This document shows, piece after piece, positions 20,601 through 27,924 of a stretch of DNA of 61,185 nucleotides. This DNA comes from Mycolicibacter heraklionensis (GTDB lineage: Bacteria > Actinomycetota > Actinomycetes > Mycobacteriales > Mycobacteriaceae). A program made the translations under genes and the position numbers. The number at the start of each line of letters is the position of its first letter. Position 1 is the stretch's first letter. The stretch covers positions 1 to 61,185 of the forward strand of contig LZME01000043.1 of assembly GCA_001673575.1 (NCBI GenBank). The letters run 5' to 3'. The notes under the pieces are model-generated. The model did not search any database. It worked only from the letters and a program-made list of their open reading frames with translations, and was not told the origin of the DNA.

Positions 20601-20851
20601 ACCACAAGTTCCTTGGCAATCGGCTCGAGCAGCAGGTCAGCCTCACCGGCCAGCGTGGCCAGCTCCGTCTCGATGCCGGCCGAAGACACCAGCTCCTCGA
20701 GCGACTCCAACCAGGCACTGCCCTGTCCACCGAAGGCGACCGCGTACGGCTCGCCGCCCGTCAACCAGTCCACCAGAGCGGACGAGGCACTGGCGAACCG
20801 CCCCGAGCCTGCACCGTCAGCGGAAACCCGGTCGTGTTCGTGGATCGTCAC
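11621..20851 (-). CDS. fas: Type I fatty acid synthase Fas
   Basis: A 3076-residue multifunctional enzyme that makes C16-C26 acyl-CoAs, the primers for mycolic acids. Domains in order, with residues estimated from base positions: acetyl transferase (GHSQG, about 150), enoyl reductase (GGRAGGHHSWEDLDD, about 580), MaoC-like dehydratase (NPIHTDRAAAL and HGMW, about 1240), malonyl/palmitoyl transferase (GHSVGEYTALA, about 1440), ACP (DSIESITDGASS, about 1800) after a Pro/Ala/Glu linker, ketoreductase (VVTGASKGSIAASVV, about 2130) and ketosynthase (HPVAACATAAVSVEEG, Cys about 2727). GTG 20851 is chosen because it gives the known N-terminus TIHEHDRVSADG and has GGGGAG upstream; a start at 20884 adds 11 unconserved residues. 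Heads the acpS operon. Confidence 0.98.
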   Translation of the reverse strand: MTIHEHDRVSADGAGSGRFASASSALVDWLTGGEPYAVAFGGQGSAWLESLEELVSSAGIETELATLAGEADLLLEPIAKELVVVRPIGFEPLQWVRALAAEDPIPSAKQLTSAAVSVPGVLLTQIAAMRALERQGLDLSATPPVAAAGHSQGILAVESLKAGGSTDVQLLAIAQLLGAAGTLVARRRGISILGDRPPMVSVTNVDPERIRQLLDEFSQDVRTVLPPVLSIRNGRRAVVITGTPEQLSRFELYCEQIAEKEAAERKNKLRGGAVFAPVFEPVQVEVGFHSPRLSDGIEIVAQWAAQVGLDVELTRQLADSILVGEVDWVDEVTTLHDAGARWILDLGPGDILTRLTAPVIRGLGIGIVPVATRGGQRNLFTIGAVPEVARPWTSYAPSVVTLPDGRVKLDTKFTRLTGRSPILLAGMTPTTVDAKIVAAAANAGHWSELAGGGQVTEEIFNDRVAELTTLLEPGRTVQFNSLFLDPYLWKLQVGGKRLVQKARQSGAPFDGLVISAGIPELEEAVDLIAELNESGISHVVFKPGTVEQIRSVIRIAAEVPTTPVIAHVEGGRAGGHHSWEDLDDLLLATYSELRSQPNITLCVGGGIGTPEQAAEYLSGRWSQQHGFPLMPVDGILVGTAAMATLEATTSPAVKQMLVDTKGTDHWIGAGKAQGGMASSRSQLGADIHEIDNVASRCGRLLDEVAGDGEAVAARRDEIIAALAATAKPYFGDVTEMTYARWLRRYVELAIGAGDSTADTASPDSPWLADTWRERFGSMLQRAEARLNEVESGPIETLFADSEGAQSILERPEEAIAALLARYPEAETVRLHPADAPFFTQLCKTPGKPVNFVPVIDKDVRRWWRSDSLWQAHDARYTAEQVCIIPGITAVAGITRVDEPVGELLDRFEQTAVDQVLAAGVEPTPVTARRRGRTDVTGPLAVLLDAPDVLWAGRTATNPVHRIADPDEWQVHENRAATHPSTGARLEVASDSNVVLSVPLSGVWINIRFTVPAAVVDGAAPQVSTEDAAAAMRAVLAIAAGVDGPEALPPVHDGSATVTVEWNPEQVADHTGVTATFGAPLAPGLSTVPDALVGRCWPAVFAAIGSATTDAGFPVVEGLLSLVHLDHAAQLLAALPAEPAELTVTATASAATDTEVGRVVPVSVTVAAADGTVLATLEERFAIRGRTGAAELTDPVRAGGAVSDNATDTPRRRRRDVTVTAPVDMRPFAAVSGDYNPIHTDRAAALLAGLESPIVHGMWLSAAAQHVVTATDGQARPPARLVGWTARFLGMVKPGDDVDFRVDRVGIDLGAEVLEISARIGSDLVMSATARLTAPKTVYAFPGQGIQHKGMGMEVRARSKAARKVWDSADKFTRETLGFSVLHVVRDNPTSLIASGVHYQHPDGVLYLTQFTQVAMATVAAAQVAEMREQGAFVEGAIACGHSVGEYTALACVSGVYELEALLEVVFHRGSKMHDIVPRDAMGRSNYRLAAIRPSQIDLDDADVTAFVAEIAERTGEFLQIVNFNLRGSQYAIAGTVAGLEALEAEVERRREISGGKRSFILVPGIDVPFHSSVLRIGVDDFRRSLERVMPRDQDPALIVGRYIPNLVPKPFTLDREFIQEIRDLVPAEPLDEVLADYDTWRNEKPAELCRKIVIELLAWQFASPVRWIETQDLLFIEQAAGGLGVERFVEIGVKTAPTVAGLATNTLKLPEYAHSTVEVLNAERDAAVLFATDTDPEPEPEEEEAPAQAAAEGAPAEAAAPAPAAPAAPSGGPRPDDIAFDAADATCALIALSAKMRIDQIEALDSIESITDGASSRRNQLLVDLGSELNLGAIDGAAEADLSGLKSQVTKLARTYKPYGPVLTDAINDQLRTILGPSGKRPGAIAERVKKTWELGDGWAKHVTVEVALGTREGSSVRGGALGGLHEGALADAAAVDKVIDAAVQAVAARRGVAVSLPSAGGGGGATVDAAALGEFTAQITGRDGVLASAARLVLGQLGFDDAVSAPAGATDSELIDLVTAELGSDWPRLVAPAFDGRKAVLFDDRWASAREDLVKLWLVDEGEIDADWPRLAERFEGAGHVVATQASWWQARALASGRQIHGSLYARIAAGAENPGRGRYSDEVAVVTGASKGSIAASVVGQLLDGGATVIATTSRLDDERLSFYRDLYRDHARFGAALWVVPANMASYSDIDALVEWVGTEQTESLGPQSIHLKDAQTPTLLFPFAAPRVTGDLSEAGARAEMEMKVLLWAVQRLIGGLSKIGAERDIASRLHVVLPGSPNRGMFGGDGAYGEAKASLDALVSRWKAESSWASRVSLAHALIGWTRGTGLMGHNDVIVDAVEEAGVTTYSTEQMAAMLLGLCNVESKVAAANAPIEADLTGGLAEANLDMAELAARAREEMTSEAAADDEADAGNTIAALPSPPRGHTPAPPPAWADLDVDPADLVVIVGGAELGPLGSSRTRFEMEVSGELSAAGVLELAWTTGLVKWEDDPTPGWYDTATGELVDEAELVERYHDAVVERVGVREFVDDGAIDPDHASPLLVSVFLDKDFSFVVSSEADARAFVEFDPEHTVVRPVPDSSDWQVIRKAGTEIRVPRKSKLSRTVGAQIPTGFDPTVWGISQDMATSIDRVALWNIVATVDAFLSAGFTPTELMRWVHPSLVASTQGTGMGGMTSMQTMYHGNLLGRAKPNDILQEVLPNVVAAHVVQSYVGSYGAMIHPVAACATAAVSVEEGVDKIRLGKAELVVTGGYDDLTLEAIIGFGDMAATADTEMMRAKGISDSKFSRANDRRRLGFVEAQGGGTILLARGDLAAKMGLPVLAVVAYAQSFADGVHTSIPAPGLGALGAGRGGKDSMLARSLAKLGVGADDIAVVSKHDTSTLANDPNETELHERLADSLGRSDGAPLFVISQKSLTGHAKGGAAVFQMMGLCQVLRDGVIPPNRSLDCVDDELATAGHLVWVRETLELGEKFPLKAGLVTSLGFGHVSGLVALVHPAAFLAALDPSQRAAYLEQADSRVLAGQRRLASAIAGGKPMYERPADRRFDHDSPEKRQESAMLLNPAARLGDGDVYIG

Positions 20852-20997
20852 GTTATGTATCTCCCCTGCCCTGGTTAATGTCACGTCTTCATCGACGGGT
20901 GCCGGAATGACCGGCCATCTGCGGGTTCTCGCGTGTTCGCGGCCGCGCTACAGCCGTAAGAGTGTCATAAGAACCTGTGCCGTTTCTGCAGCAAATT

Positions 20998-21101
20998 GGT
21001 TACTGGTGAGTTCTACGCTCGGGTAACCCAGCCCCGGATATCACGGGGCTCGACGGCGCGCGTAAGCATCCGGGACAAACGTCCTGCATGCGTGGGGTTA
21101 C
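20998..21101 (-). promoter_or_regulatory. fas upstream region with inverted repeats (candidate operator)
   Basis: Part of a 434-base gene-free stretch (20852-21285) before fas. A perfect 7-bp inverted repeat, AGCCCCG (21030-21036) and CGGGGCT (21044-21050), encloses GATATCA. The hexamer GGTTAC or its complement occurs three times: 20998-21003, 21023-21028 (within GGGTAACCC) and 21096-21101. In Mtb and M. smegmatis the TetR-type activator FasR binds inverted repeats upstream of fas. Whether these are the sites is inference. Confidence 0.4.
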
Positions 21102-21285
21102 GGTCGAGTAGCCATAACGGCGCAGATCAAGGCTCCATTGTTATCTAATCGTTATGTTTGAATCAGCCAGGCCAACTGGCTTTGGCGGCACCGGAGGCTG
21201 CGAGCCCGAACGAGCCCGACGATCCCAGCCCTGCGCAGCCCGATCCGGAGCTAGTTTGCTGGACGCACGGCGGACCGGAGCTTGG

Positions 21286-21995
21286 TCAGGCCCACTGACC
21301 GAATTGGGGCGCCAGGATCTCGTTAATGTCCACACCAACGCCGCCTACCGTGCGCCTGTCGATCTCCACCTGATGCAAGTTGGCCGCCGGATGCGCGACA
21401 CCGCCGGGTGAACCGAAGTTGTGTTGCCAGAAGCAGGAACCCAGACCGTCCTGCAGGGCCCACTCAATGGTCTTGGAGTTGGCGTAGACGCCGGTGCGCT
21501 CCGGACCGATCACCGATTGCCAACCCCGCAGGTAAGGAGCGACCTGCTCTTTGTACTGCTCGAAGGACGGGTTGTCGTCGATGGAGGCGTAGATCGGCGC
21601 GCTGTCCGGGCCGCCGGCCGCCGTGTGCAACTGTGCGCCACGCTTGGCGTGGTCCACCCCGGCGTCCTGGCCGCCCAGCCAGTCCGCGGTCGCCTGCTTT
21701 CCGAACTGGTAGCAGGAGACGACCGTGAGTCCGTTCTCCTGCAGGTCACGCGCCTCGGCCAGCTGCATCGGCTTGCCGAGCATCCAGTCGGCGCCGGGCC
21801 GACGGTCCGACACATAGCGGATAGCGCCCGCAGCGCCGGACGCCTTGATCGCATCGGCCGACAAAACCCCGGCCGAATAGTCCAGCAGAATGCCCAGCGG
21901 CGCCGCCTCGGCGGCCGCGGCGAGCAGCGCCGAAACGCCGGCACCGAGGCCGGCACCGCCGCGGCCAGCTTGAACACGTCGCGCCGGGAAATCAT
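21286..21995 (-). CDS. Rv2525c-like DUF1906 Tat-exported protein, apparent frameshift
   Basis: From about base 21930 down, one frame encodes a DUF1906 (Rv2525c-like, glycoside-hydrolase-25-like fold) domain: ILLDYSAGVLSADAIKASGA, SAPIYASIDDNPSFEQYK, GPERTGVYANSKTIEWAL and IDRRTVGGVGVDINEILAPQF. The signal sequence is in another frame: ATG 21995 begins MISRRDVFKLAAAVPA, a twin-arginine motif. The 710-base span is one base short of a whole number of codons. A missing base at about 21930-21962 would restore a 236-residue Tat protein, against 240 in Mtb. A continuous reading from 22005 lacks the RR motif. Either a recent frameshift or a sequencing error. Rv2525c is linked to cell-wall maintenance and beta-lactam response in Mtb. 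Confidence 0.85.
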
Positions 21996-22128
21996 CACGC
22001 GACACAGACTAGGACAGACTTTGGCGCGGTTTTGGCCGGTCACCGGCGAAAACCACGCCGAAATCGTGTGCGACCATAACCCGTGTCCTGCAATAGACAG
22101 ACCACCAGACAGACAAGGTAGGCCCGAA

Positions 22129-23385
22129 TTGCGTCCCTGGATCGTGTGGGGCACCGGCCTGCTGTCCTATTTGGTGGCCGTGCTGGACCGAACCACCTTC
22201 GGGGTCTCCGGTCTGGACGCCGCCGATCGCTTCCACGCCGGCCCGAGCACGCTGTCGTCGTTCGTGATCGTGCAGTTGATCATCTACGCCGCCATGCAGA
22301 TTCCAGCAGGAGTGCTGTTGGACCGCTTCGGTCCCCGGGCGATGATCGCCACCGGCGTCCTAGTGCTCTCCGCCGCCCAACTGACGCTGTCGCTGACCCA
22401 TTCGCTTCCCACCGCGGTCGGCGCGTACGGCGTCATCGGCCTGGGTGACTCGTTCATCTTCATCTCGGTCATCCGACTGCTGCCCAATTGGTTTGCACCC
22501 AAACGTGTTCCGCTGCTCACCCAGCTGACCGGCATCTGCGGTCAGTTCGGCCAGTTCCTCTCGGCGGTGCCGTTCCTGGCAATCCTGCTGCACAGCGGCT
22601 GGACGGCCGCCTACCTCTCGGCCGCGGGGCTGGGCCTGTTCGCCGGCATGCTGACACTCGCCGTCACCCGCGACGCGCCGCCGGGGACGCCCGTTGCCGT
22701 GCACGCGCGGACCTTCCGTGACGCGTTCGGTGGGATCAAAACGGTGTGGTCGCGGCCAGGGACCAAGGCGGGCTTTTTCACCCACATGGGCAACGCGTTC
22801 TCCCCCGGCGTGTTCGCGCTGATGTGGGGGGTGCCCTATCTGACCACCGCGCAGGGACTTTCGCGTGGCATGGCGGGTGCGGCGCTGACGCTGTCGGTGC
22901 TGCCCTTCATCGTGGTGGGGCTGCTGGTCGGAACGATTTCGGGGCGCTGGCCGCAGCACCGGTCGCGTGTGGCGTTGACCATGATGGCGCTGATCGCGCT
23001 GACCTGGACGGCGCTGTTGGCGCTGCCGCGCCCCGCGCCGCACTGGTTGCTGGTCGTACTGATCCTGGTGATTTCGGCGGGCCAGCCGGTATCGATGCTG
23101 GCCTTTGACTTCGCCCGCACCTACAACCCGCCAGCCGCGTTAGGCACCGCGCAGGGCATGGTCAACACCGGCGGCTTCATCGCCACCCTGCTCATCATGC
23201 AGGCGATGGGGATGGTTATCGCCACGGCCGGCGGCTACTCATTCGAGGCATTCCGGCTGGCCTGGACCATGCAGTACATCGTCTGGGCGGTGGCCGCCGT
23301 CGGCGTGGTGATCTACGCACGCAAGGCCCGAGACTCCGAGACGTTCGGGGAAACGCCCATACCCGTGGCCGTGTCCGAGCGTTGA
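22129..23385 (+). CDS. Major facilitator superfamily transporter
   Basis: 418 residues with about 12 hydrophobic segments, beginning LRPWIVWGTGLLSYLVAVLD. The loop VLLDRFGPRAMIATGV is the MFS motif A between helices 2 and 3. The TTG at 22129 is chosen because AAGGTAGG (22115-22122) lies 6 bases before it and the open frame further upstream encodes nothing membrane-like. No substrate can be assigned. It is divergent from the DUF1906 gene with about 130 bases between, and convergent with the DUF732 gene. Confidence 0.88.
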   Translation: MRPWIVWGTGLLSYLVAVLDRTTFGVSGLDAADRFHAGPSTLSSFVIVQLIIYAAMQIPAGVLLDRFGPRAMIATGVLVLSAAQLTLSLTHSLPTAVGAYGVIGLGDSFIFISVIRLLPNWFAPKRVPLLTQLTGICGQFGQFLSAVPFLAILLHSGWTAAYLSAAGLGLFAGMLTLAVTRDAPPGTPVAVHARTFRDAFGGIKTVWSRPGTKAGFFTHMGNAFSPGVFALMWGVPYLTTAQGLSRGMAGAALTLSVLPFIVVGLLVGTISGRWPQHRSRVALTMMALIALTWTALLALPRPAPHWLLVVLILVISAGQPVSMLAFDFARTYNPPAALGTAQGMVNTGGFIATLLIMQAMGMVIATAGGYSFEAFRLAWTMQYIVWAVAAVGVVIYARKARDSETFGETPIPVAVSER

Positions 23386-23390
23386 ACGAA

Positions 23391-23762
23391 TCAGCGCCCC
23401 GGTACGCGCAGATAAGGATCCGGCAACTGTGGGCAATAGGCATCCCGAGCCGCGTTGATGATGGCGTGCGCTTCGGCGGGTGACACTTCCAGATTCGCGA
23501 TGACCGAGACGGGCACCAGCCGGGGCGAATCGCTCAGCGCCACGCAGACCGAGTGGCCCTCCTGCACCATCAGACTGCGCAGCGGCTCGCACTTGATACT
23601 GCCGCAGATCTGCTTGGCGTAGTCGGGGTGCAGCCCCTGTTGCTGCAGTTCATCGAAGAACACCTGGTCCTCATCGGGTTGCGCCGCCGCGACCGGTATC
23701 GGGGCAAGGACACCGGCACCGACCATCGCCACGCTGAACGCGCTAGCCACCCAAATCTTCAT
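23391..23762 (-). CDS. DUF732 secreted protein
   Basis: 123 residues from ATG 23762 (MKIWVASAFSVAMVGAGVLA), a standard Sec signal peptide ending near PVAAAQ. The mature part has the DUF732 pattern: DEDQVFFDELQQQGL, a Cys pair in ICGSIKCEPL, then a third Cys and NAARDAYCPQL. These small helical exported proteins are frequent in mycobacteria and their function is unknown. Six bases separate its stop from the MFS gene stop. Confidence 0.88.
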   Translation of the reverse strand: MKIWVASAFSVAMVGAGVLAPIPVAAAQPDEDQVFFDELQQQGLHPDYAKQICGSIKCEPLRSLMVQEGHSVCVALSDSPRLVPVSVIANLEVSPAEAHAIINAARDAYCPQLPDPYLRVPGR

Positions 23763-24182
23763 CGCGGTGCACCAATCCACGGACGACTACATCGATCATT
23801 CTGACACCGGCGGGCGCGCCAGCGGGGCGAAGTCGAGCAGCCGAAAAACCGACCTTTGTCGTCCACTTCAGCCCGTACGCCCGCGAGTTAGCTGGAAGTG
23901 CGCTGGCAGTCCGCTGTTCGCGGCGCACTACTCCACGCGACGGAGGCATAAAACGCCTGATTAAAGCGCGTTCCATCGCGTAACGCGGCTTCGACATCCA
24001 CGACCTCGAATTTATTAGCTGGATGGGATAGGCCTATCAGAAACCCGAAGCCATCCCCAAGGTGCGACCCAGCCCAATGGCTGACACACCAAGGTGGCCT
24101 ACGTACGTGGATCCAATTGACTGTTGCGTAACATGAAATTGTTAGCTGAGTTTGGCGACATTGGACTTCGCTTTCGTGTCGG
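23763..24182. other. Lower-GC gene-free stretch
   Basis: About 420 bases, visibly poorer in G+C than the flanks. On the minus strand, between about 24076 and 23920, a frame reads like old coding sequence (GDGFGFLIGLSHPANKFEVV) but has no good start, ribosome-binding site or recognised family. No repeat or terminator was found. Confidence 0.4.
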
Positions 24183-26753
24183 TCAGTCGAGTCCACTGCG
24201 GTATGGGGGCACTAGGCGCAGTGTGGCGGGCTCCGTCGGAGTGGGGTTGGTCAGTCTTAGGGTGAAGCTGCCCGGCTCGAGTCCGCCAGTGTCGATCGTC
24301 AGTACGTTGTCGTGCACGGCCGCACGTTGGACGACCGCGCCGTCGGAAGTGACGAGTTCTGCTTCGACGTAACTGCTTTCGTCCACGTCGAAGACGATCG
24401 GTTCGCCCGCCGGTACACCGTTCACCAGGCGGTCGCCGGTGAGTTCGACGCTGTACTGCACCTCGTGGTTGACGAATTGGATGTGCGCCGGGTCGGTCCA
24501 CCACTCTGGCAAGACCTCAAAAGTCGGTAGGTCGCCGACTCGGAATTCGGCCAGCATCGACACCGTGAGTGAGTAGCGGGTGGGCTCCGAGCCGGACACC
24601 TTAAGGTAACTTCTGGCCGACTCAGGCGGACGGATCTGCAGTTCCTTCTTGTCGGACCATTGCCTGATCACAGCGCGGTCTTCGTTGAACAGCGTCAAGT
24701 CGACAGGGACTTCAGAGGTGAGCCCGATCCACGGCAGCACGCGGCCTTGGCGGGCGGGTGCGTCGAACACGAAATAGTCCCTGTCCATCCACCGCTTCTG
24801 CTCCCACGGCACAGTGTCAGAGCGGCGGAATTCTTCGTGCAGGGTCAGCTCGAAAGTTCCGGGCCCGTTCCCAGCGATACTGTCGAGCGGTGTGCGTCGG
24901 AAGCGCAACCAAGTGGCGGTATCGAAGGTGTCATTGGGTTCGAAGCGATCCGGCGCTGGGGACCAAGGCATGGGGTTGACGTTGAGGTGATAGGCGGTCA
25001 GGCCGGTGCTGGTGACGCGCACCGTGTAGGTACCGGGCGGCACTATCGCATCGCGTCGGCGTACGCCTGGGGCGGTGGGCACCTTCTTCAGACCAGCGAC
25101 AGTTTCGCCATCGGCGTTCAGGACCGTCACCGTCACGTCGGCGAGGCGCTCGTACCAACTCACTTCGGCTGTTAGCCAGGAGTATTCGGTCAAGGTAAGC
25201 GCGTAGTCGTCGACATCACCGGGCTCCTTGGCGATGCCGAACCCGTCGTTCAGCGGTCTGTATGCGCCGAACGACCCGAACCGGTAGAGCGGCCTCGGGG
25301 ACGGCGAGTCCGTCCAGTCCGGTAGCGAGTAGTCCAGGGCGCTGAGGACGGCCGCGTAGGCATCGAGGCCCTTGGTGACTGGTCCGGCGCCGTCCCGGGC
25401 TGATTCGAGCAGCAGCTTCTTGATTTCGGCGATATCCATCGTCGGGGCGACCGCACGCATCATGGCGATCGTGCCGGCGACCAAGGGGCTGGCCATCGAG
25501 GTACCGGTCCTGGCCGATACGGCCGGATTGTCGCCGTCAGGGGCGACCGGAACATCGGTTCCTGGCGCCCAAATGTCAACCATCGGACCGCGACTCGACT
25601 TCGGCCAAGCTGTCAGATTGTCACCGGCGAGCGCGCCAACGGCTATAACGTGCGGGTCTGCAGCGGGGTATGTCTTAGGCCCAAATGCGGAACCCTTCAC
25701 GAGGGTCTGGCCGTCATTGCCAGCTGCTGCGACCATTGCTACCCCGCTCTGCGCGGCGAATTGCGAAGCCTTGTCCCATTCCTTGCCGGGCGAACCAAAT
25801 GAGTACCCGTACCTGAAGCTCATGTTCAGCACGTCAACGCCCCACACCGCACACAGTTGGAGACCAAAAAGATCGCCCGCCAGGGACTCGGACCTGAGCA
25901 ACAGCACGGGGAAAGCGACTTGACTGCCGGCCCCTACCGAACCCGTCATGTTGTTGATTACGCCTGCGGCGGCACTAGCGACGGCCGCACCGTGCCAACG
26001 ACGCAGTGGGTCCGAACTCGGGCCCCCAATGCCCAGCTTGGGGTCGTCGACGTTGAGGCCAACCAGAGGATTGCGTAGATCGGGACCGCTCGCTGATCCC
26101 GGACTGGCTGTAGGACTGCCCAAATTGGGAATCCAGAAGCCATTGTCGAGGACCGCGAGCATCACGTCCTGTGGCTTCTTGGCCATGCGGTACGAATCGA
26201 TCAGTTGCCAGGCTTCGATGAAGTGGGCGGCGCCGTCGAAGACGCCGGAACCGATCGGGCTCATGCCGTTGAGTTCAACGATCGAGGAAAGTGGCATCCA
26301 GCACGGACGGCTCACATAGTTCAGTCCGACGAGCCCTTCCGGGTAGCGGTCTATCAGGGCCGCCATCGATGCTGCTACTTCGGATGAGACGCCGGATTGT
26401 TCGCGGAAGTCGTTGTCCTTCATTGCCGCCGAGACTGACTGACCGAAGACGATTCTAAGCGTCGGCGGAGGCAGGGTAATGTCGCGAGCGCGATGAGTGA
26501 GATGCCGCGGTGGCTTCGGAATCTCCTTCGGTGGCGCAATTCTGCCGCCGAAACCATGTATGAGCTCGTCGACCACATCGCCATGTTCGGAGCCGACGAG
26601 TAGCTCGTTCTCGACGAACAGCACAGGGTCAGCGGCGTTGTCGTCCAACGGACATAGTGCACCGATACGTCTGCCCATACGCAGGGTCCACAGATGAGCG
26701 GCCTTCGCTGCAAGGGTATCTGCCGAGTTCGACTTGGCGGCACCAGCGTTCAC
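24183..26753 (-). CDS. Subtilisin-like S8 serine protease without signal peptide
   Basis: 856 residues. The catalytic triad is complete: Asp203 (VMLAVLDNGFW), His254 (RRWHGAAVASA) and Ser419 (GTSMASPLVAG), with oxyanion Asn346 (AAAGNDGQ). The usual DTG and HGT motifs read DNG and HGA. Residues about 45-160 look like an N-terminal prodomain. After about 500 there are two or more beta-rich pre-peptidase-C-like domains (EPGDVDDYALTL, FEPNDTFDTATW). No signal peptide or membrane anchor, so it is not a mycosin. GTG 26753 follows GGAAGGATG. It lies 61 bases after the secreted DUF4189 gene in the same direction. Target unknown. Confidence 0.9.
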   Translation of the reverse strand: MNAGAAKSNSADTLAAKAAHLWTLRMGRRIGALCPLDDNAADPVLFVENELLVGSEHGDVVDELIHGFGGRIAPPKEIPKPPRHLTHRARDITLPPPTLRIVFGQSVSAAMKDNDFREQSGVSSEVAASMAALIDRYPEGLVGLNYVSRPCWMPLSSIVELNGMSPIGSGVFDGAAHFIEAWQLIDSYRMAKKPQDVMLAVLDNGFWIPNLGSPTASPGSASGPDLRNPLVGLNVDDPKLGIGGPSSDPLRRWHGAAVASAAAGVINNMTGSVGAGSQVAFPVLLLRSESLAGDLFGLQLCAVWGVDVLNMSFRYGYSFGSPGKEWDKASQFAAQSGVAMVAAAGNDGQTLVKGSAFGPKTYPAADPHVIAVGALAGDNLTAWPKSSRGPMVDIWAPGTDVPVAPDGDNPAVSARTGTSMASPLVAGTIAMMRAVAPTMDIAEIKKLLLESARDGAGPVTKGLDAYAAVLSALDYSLPDWTDSPSPRPLYRFGSFGAYRPLNDGFGIAKEPGDVDDYALTLTEYSWLTAEVSWYERLADVTVTVLNADGETVAGLKKVPTAPGVRRRDAIVPPGTYTVRVTSTGLTAYHLNVNPMPWSPAPDRFEPNDTFDTATWLRFRRTPLDSIAGNGPGTFELTLHEEFRRSDTVPWEQKRWMDRDYFVFDAPARQGRVLPWIGLTSEVPVDLTLFNEDRAVIRQWSDKKELQIRPPESARSYLKVSGSEPTRYSLTVSMLAEFRVGDLPTFEVLPEWWTDPAHIQFVNHEVQYSVELTGDRLVNGVPAGEPIVFDVDESSYVEAELVTSDGAVVQRAAVHDNVLTIDTGGLEPGSFTLRLTNPTPTEPATLRLVPPYRSGLD

Positions 26754-26814
26754 GTTGCACCATCCTTCCGACGTGCGTTCTGGCTAACTCTCCGGTGACG
26801 GCCCGATACTTATG

Positions 26815-27924
26815 TCACCACTTCCACGATTTTTTGTAGGGAGTGAGCGGGGGGCAGGTAATGGTGATGTTGTAGGTGATACCCGGCGTTGGGGCCGGGC
26901 GGACGAGATCGTGTTCCGCATCCCCAGTAACGTCGAATTTCTGGTCAGGGTCAGGAAAGATTCCATCGCTGTATTCGCAGCTGATGGCTGGCTTACCGGC
27001 GTTGTTGGTGATGCCGACGTGTCCGGTGATCGACACTAGCTGCGGGGGGTCGAAGCGAAGCGTGATCTCCGAGGGAGGCGGAGGCGGCGGTGGCTGCTGC
27101 CGAGGGGGGAACTTCGCGTAGGTCACACCGGCATTGATGAGCGGGGTGCCGTCTTTTTTGCATACCGGCACAAGATTCGGCGTGCCAATGCCGTTGTAGA
27201 TTTGCAGGGCCCTGGCTTTTGCCGCCTCGGAAGTCGGCCCGAACGCGTAATTGGTGTATGAGCCCACCGTCACTGCGACACAAGGTTGGTATGCAGGCTG
27301 CCCAGTCTCATTCGGCACCGAAACAACCGAACAGCCTCCGGAACACTTTTCCAACGCCTTCTTCTCGGCGGTGACGCGAGAGGGGTAGCCATCGGCAGCA
27401 GACCACGCTTGATACGAGTACGCCACTGCCGAGAATCTCGGCGGGATTGAGCATTTAAGCGGCTTGGCTGAACGCCAGCCGTTGGTTACCCCGCTGTCAT
27501 TTGTAGTCGCGCCTCTCGCGATGCCGTTGCCATCGATAGTGCCGCTGTAGTCGTTCCAATCGCTTGAGCCCTGTTTCGAGTCCCAGTCCGCTCTGAAGTA
27601 GATGTGGTCGACGTGGTAAATGTCGGCATTCTTGTCAGTGGATACGTGGCCAGTCGTCACGCCCTTCGGGCCAAAAAGAGCGGGAGAAAGGGACCGAATG
27701 GGCTGTCCTGACGCCGCGTCTGCGTTCCACCCTTCCATCTCCACCACGATGCCGTTGTCCTGGTTGATCACAAATGTGCCTGCAGGTATCACCCAGTTGC
27801 CGCAGGCTGGTGGGGCCAGTGGAGCGGACGGTCGCGCGTCCGCAGGTGGGGGGATCATCTGGAGACCGACCGCAGCCACCACGGCAGCGAAAGCAAGAAC
27901 GCGAGTACGGTTTCGAATAGCCAT
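26815..27924 (-). CDS. Secreted DUF4189-containing protein
   Basis: 369 residues from ATG 27924 with GAGGAGA 6 bases before it. The signal peptide (about 1-32) ends in PPADARP. A middle region of about 155-245 matches the DUF4189 pattern: AVAYSYQAWSAADGY, AEKKALEKCSGGCSVV, CVAVTVG, and a final Ala-rich helix. A Pro-rich linker (RQQPPPPPPPSE) leads to a small beta domain with one Cys pair (ISCEYSDG and ITCPP). Function unknown. It precedes the S8 protease gene in the same direction, so they may act together. G+C is lower than the flanks. Confidence 0.75.
   Translation of the reverse strand: MAIRNRTRVLAFAAVVAAVGLQMIPPPADARPSAPLAPPACGNWVIPAGTFVINQDNGIVVEMEGWNADAASGQPIRSLSPALFGPKGVTTGHVSTDKNADIYHVDHIYFRADWDSKQGSSDWNDYSGTIDGNGIARGATTNDSGVTNGWRSAKPLKCSIPPRFSAVAYSYQAWSAADGYPSRVTAEKKALEKCSGGCSVVSVPNETGQPAYQPCVAVTVGSYTNYAFGPTSEAAKARALQIYNGIGTPNLVPVCKKDGTPLINAGVTYAKFPPRQQPPPPPPPSEITLRFDPPQLVSITGHVGITNNAGKPAISCEYSDGIFPDPDQKFDVTGDAEHDLVRPAPTPGITYNITITCPPLTPYKKSWKW

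Noticed and set aside
24183-26753. Mycosin (ESX-associated subtilase)
   Set aside because: No signal peptide, no C-terminal membrane anchor and no ESX genes nearby; domain layout with PPC-like repeats differs from mycosins.
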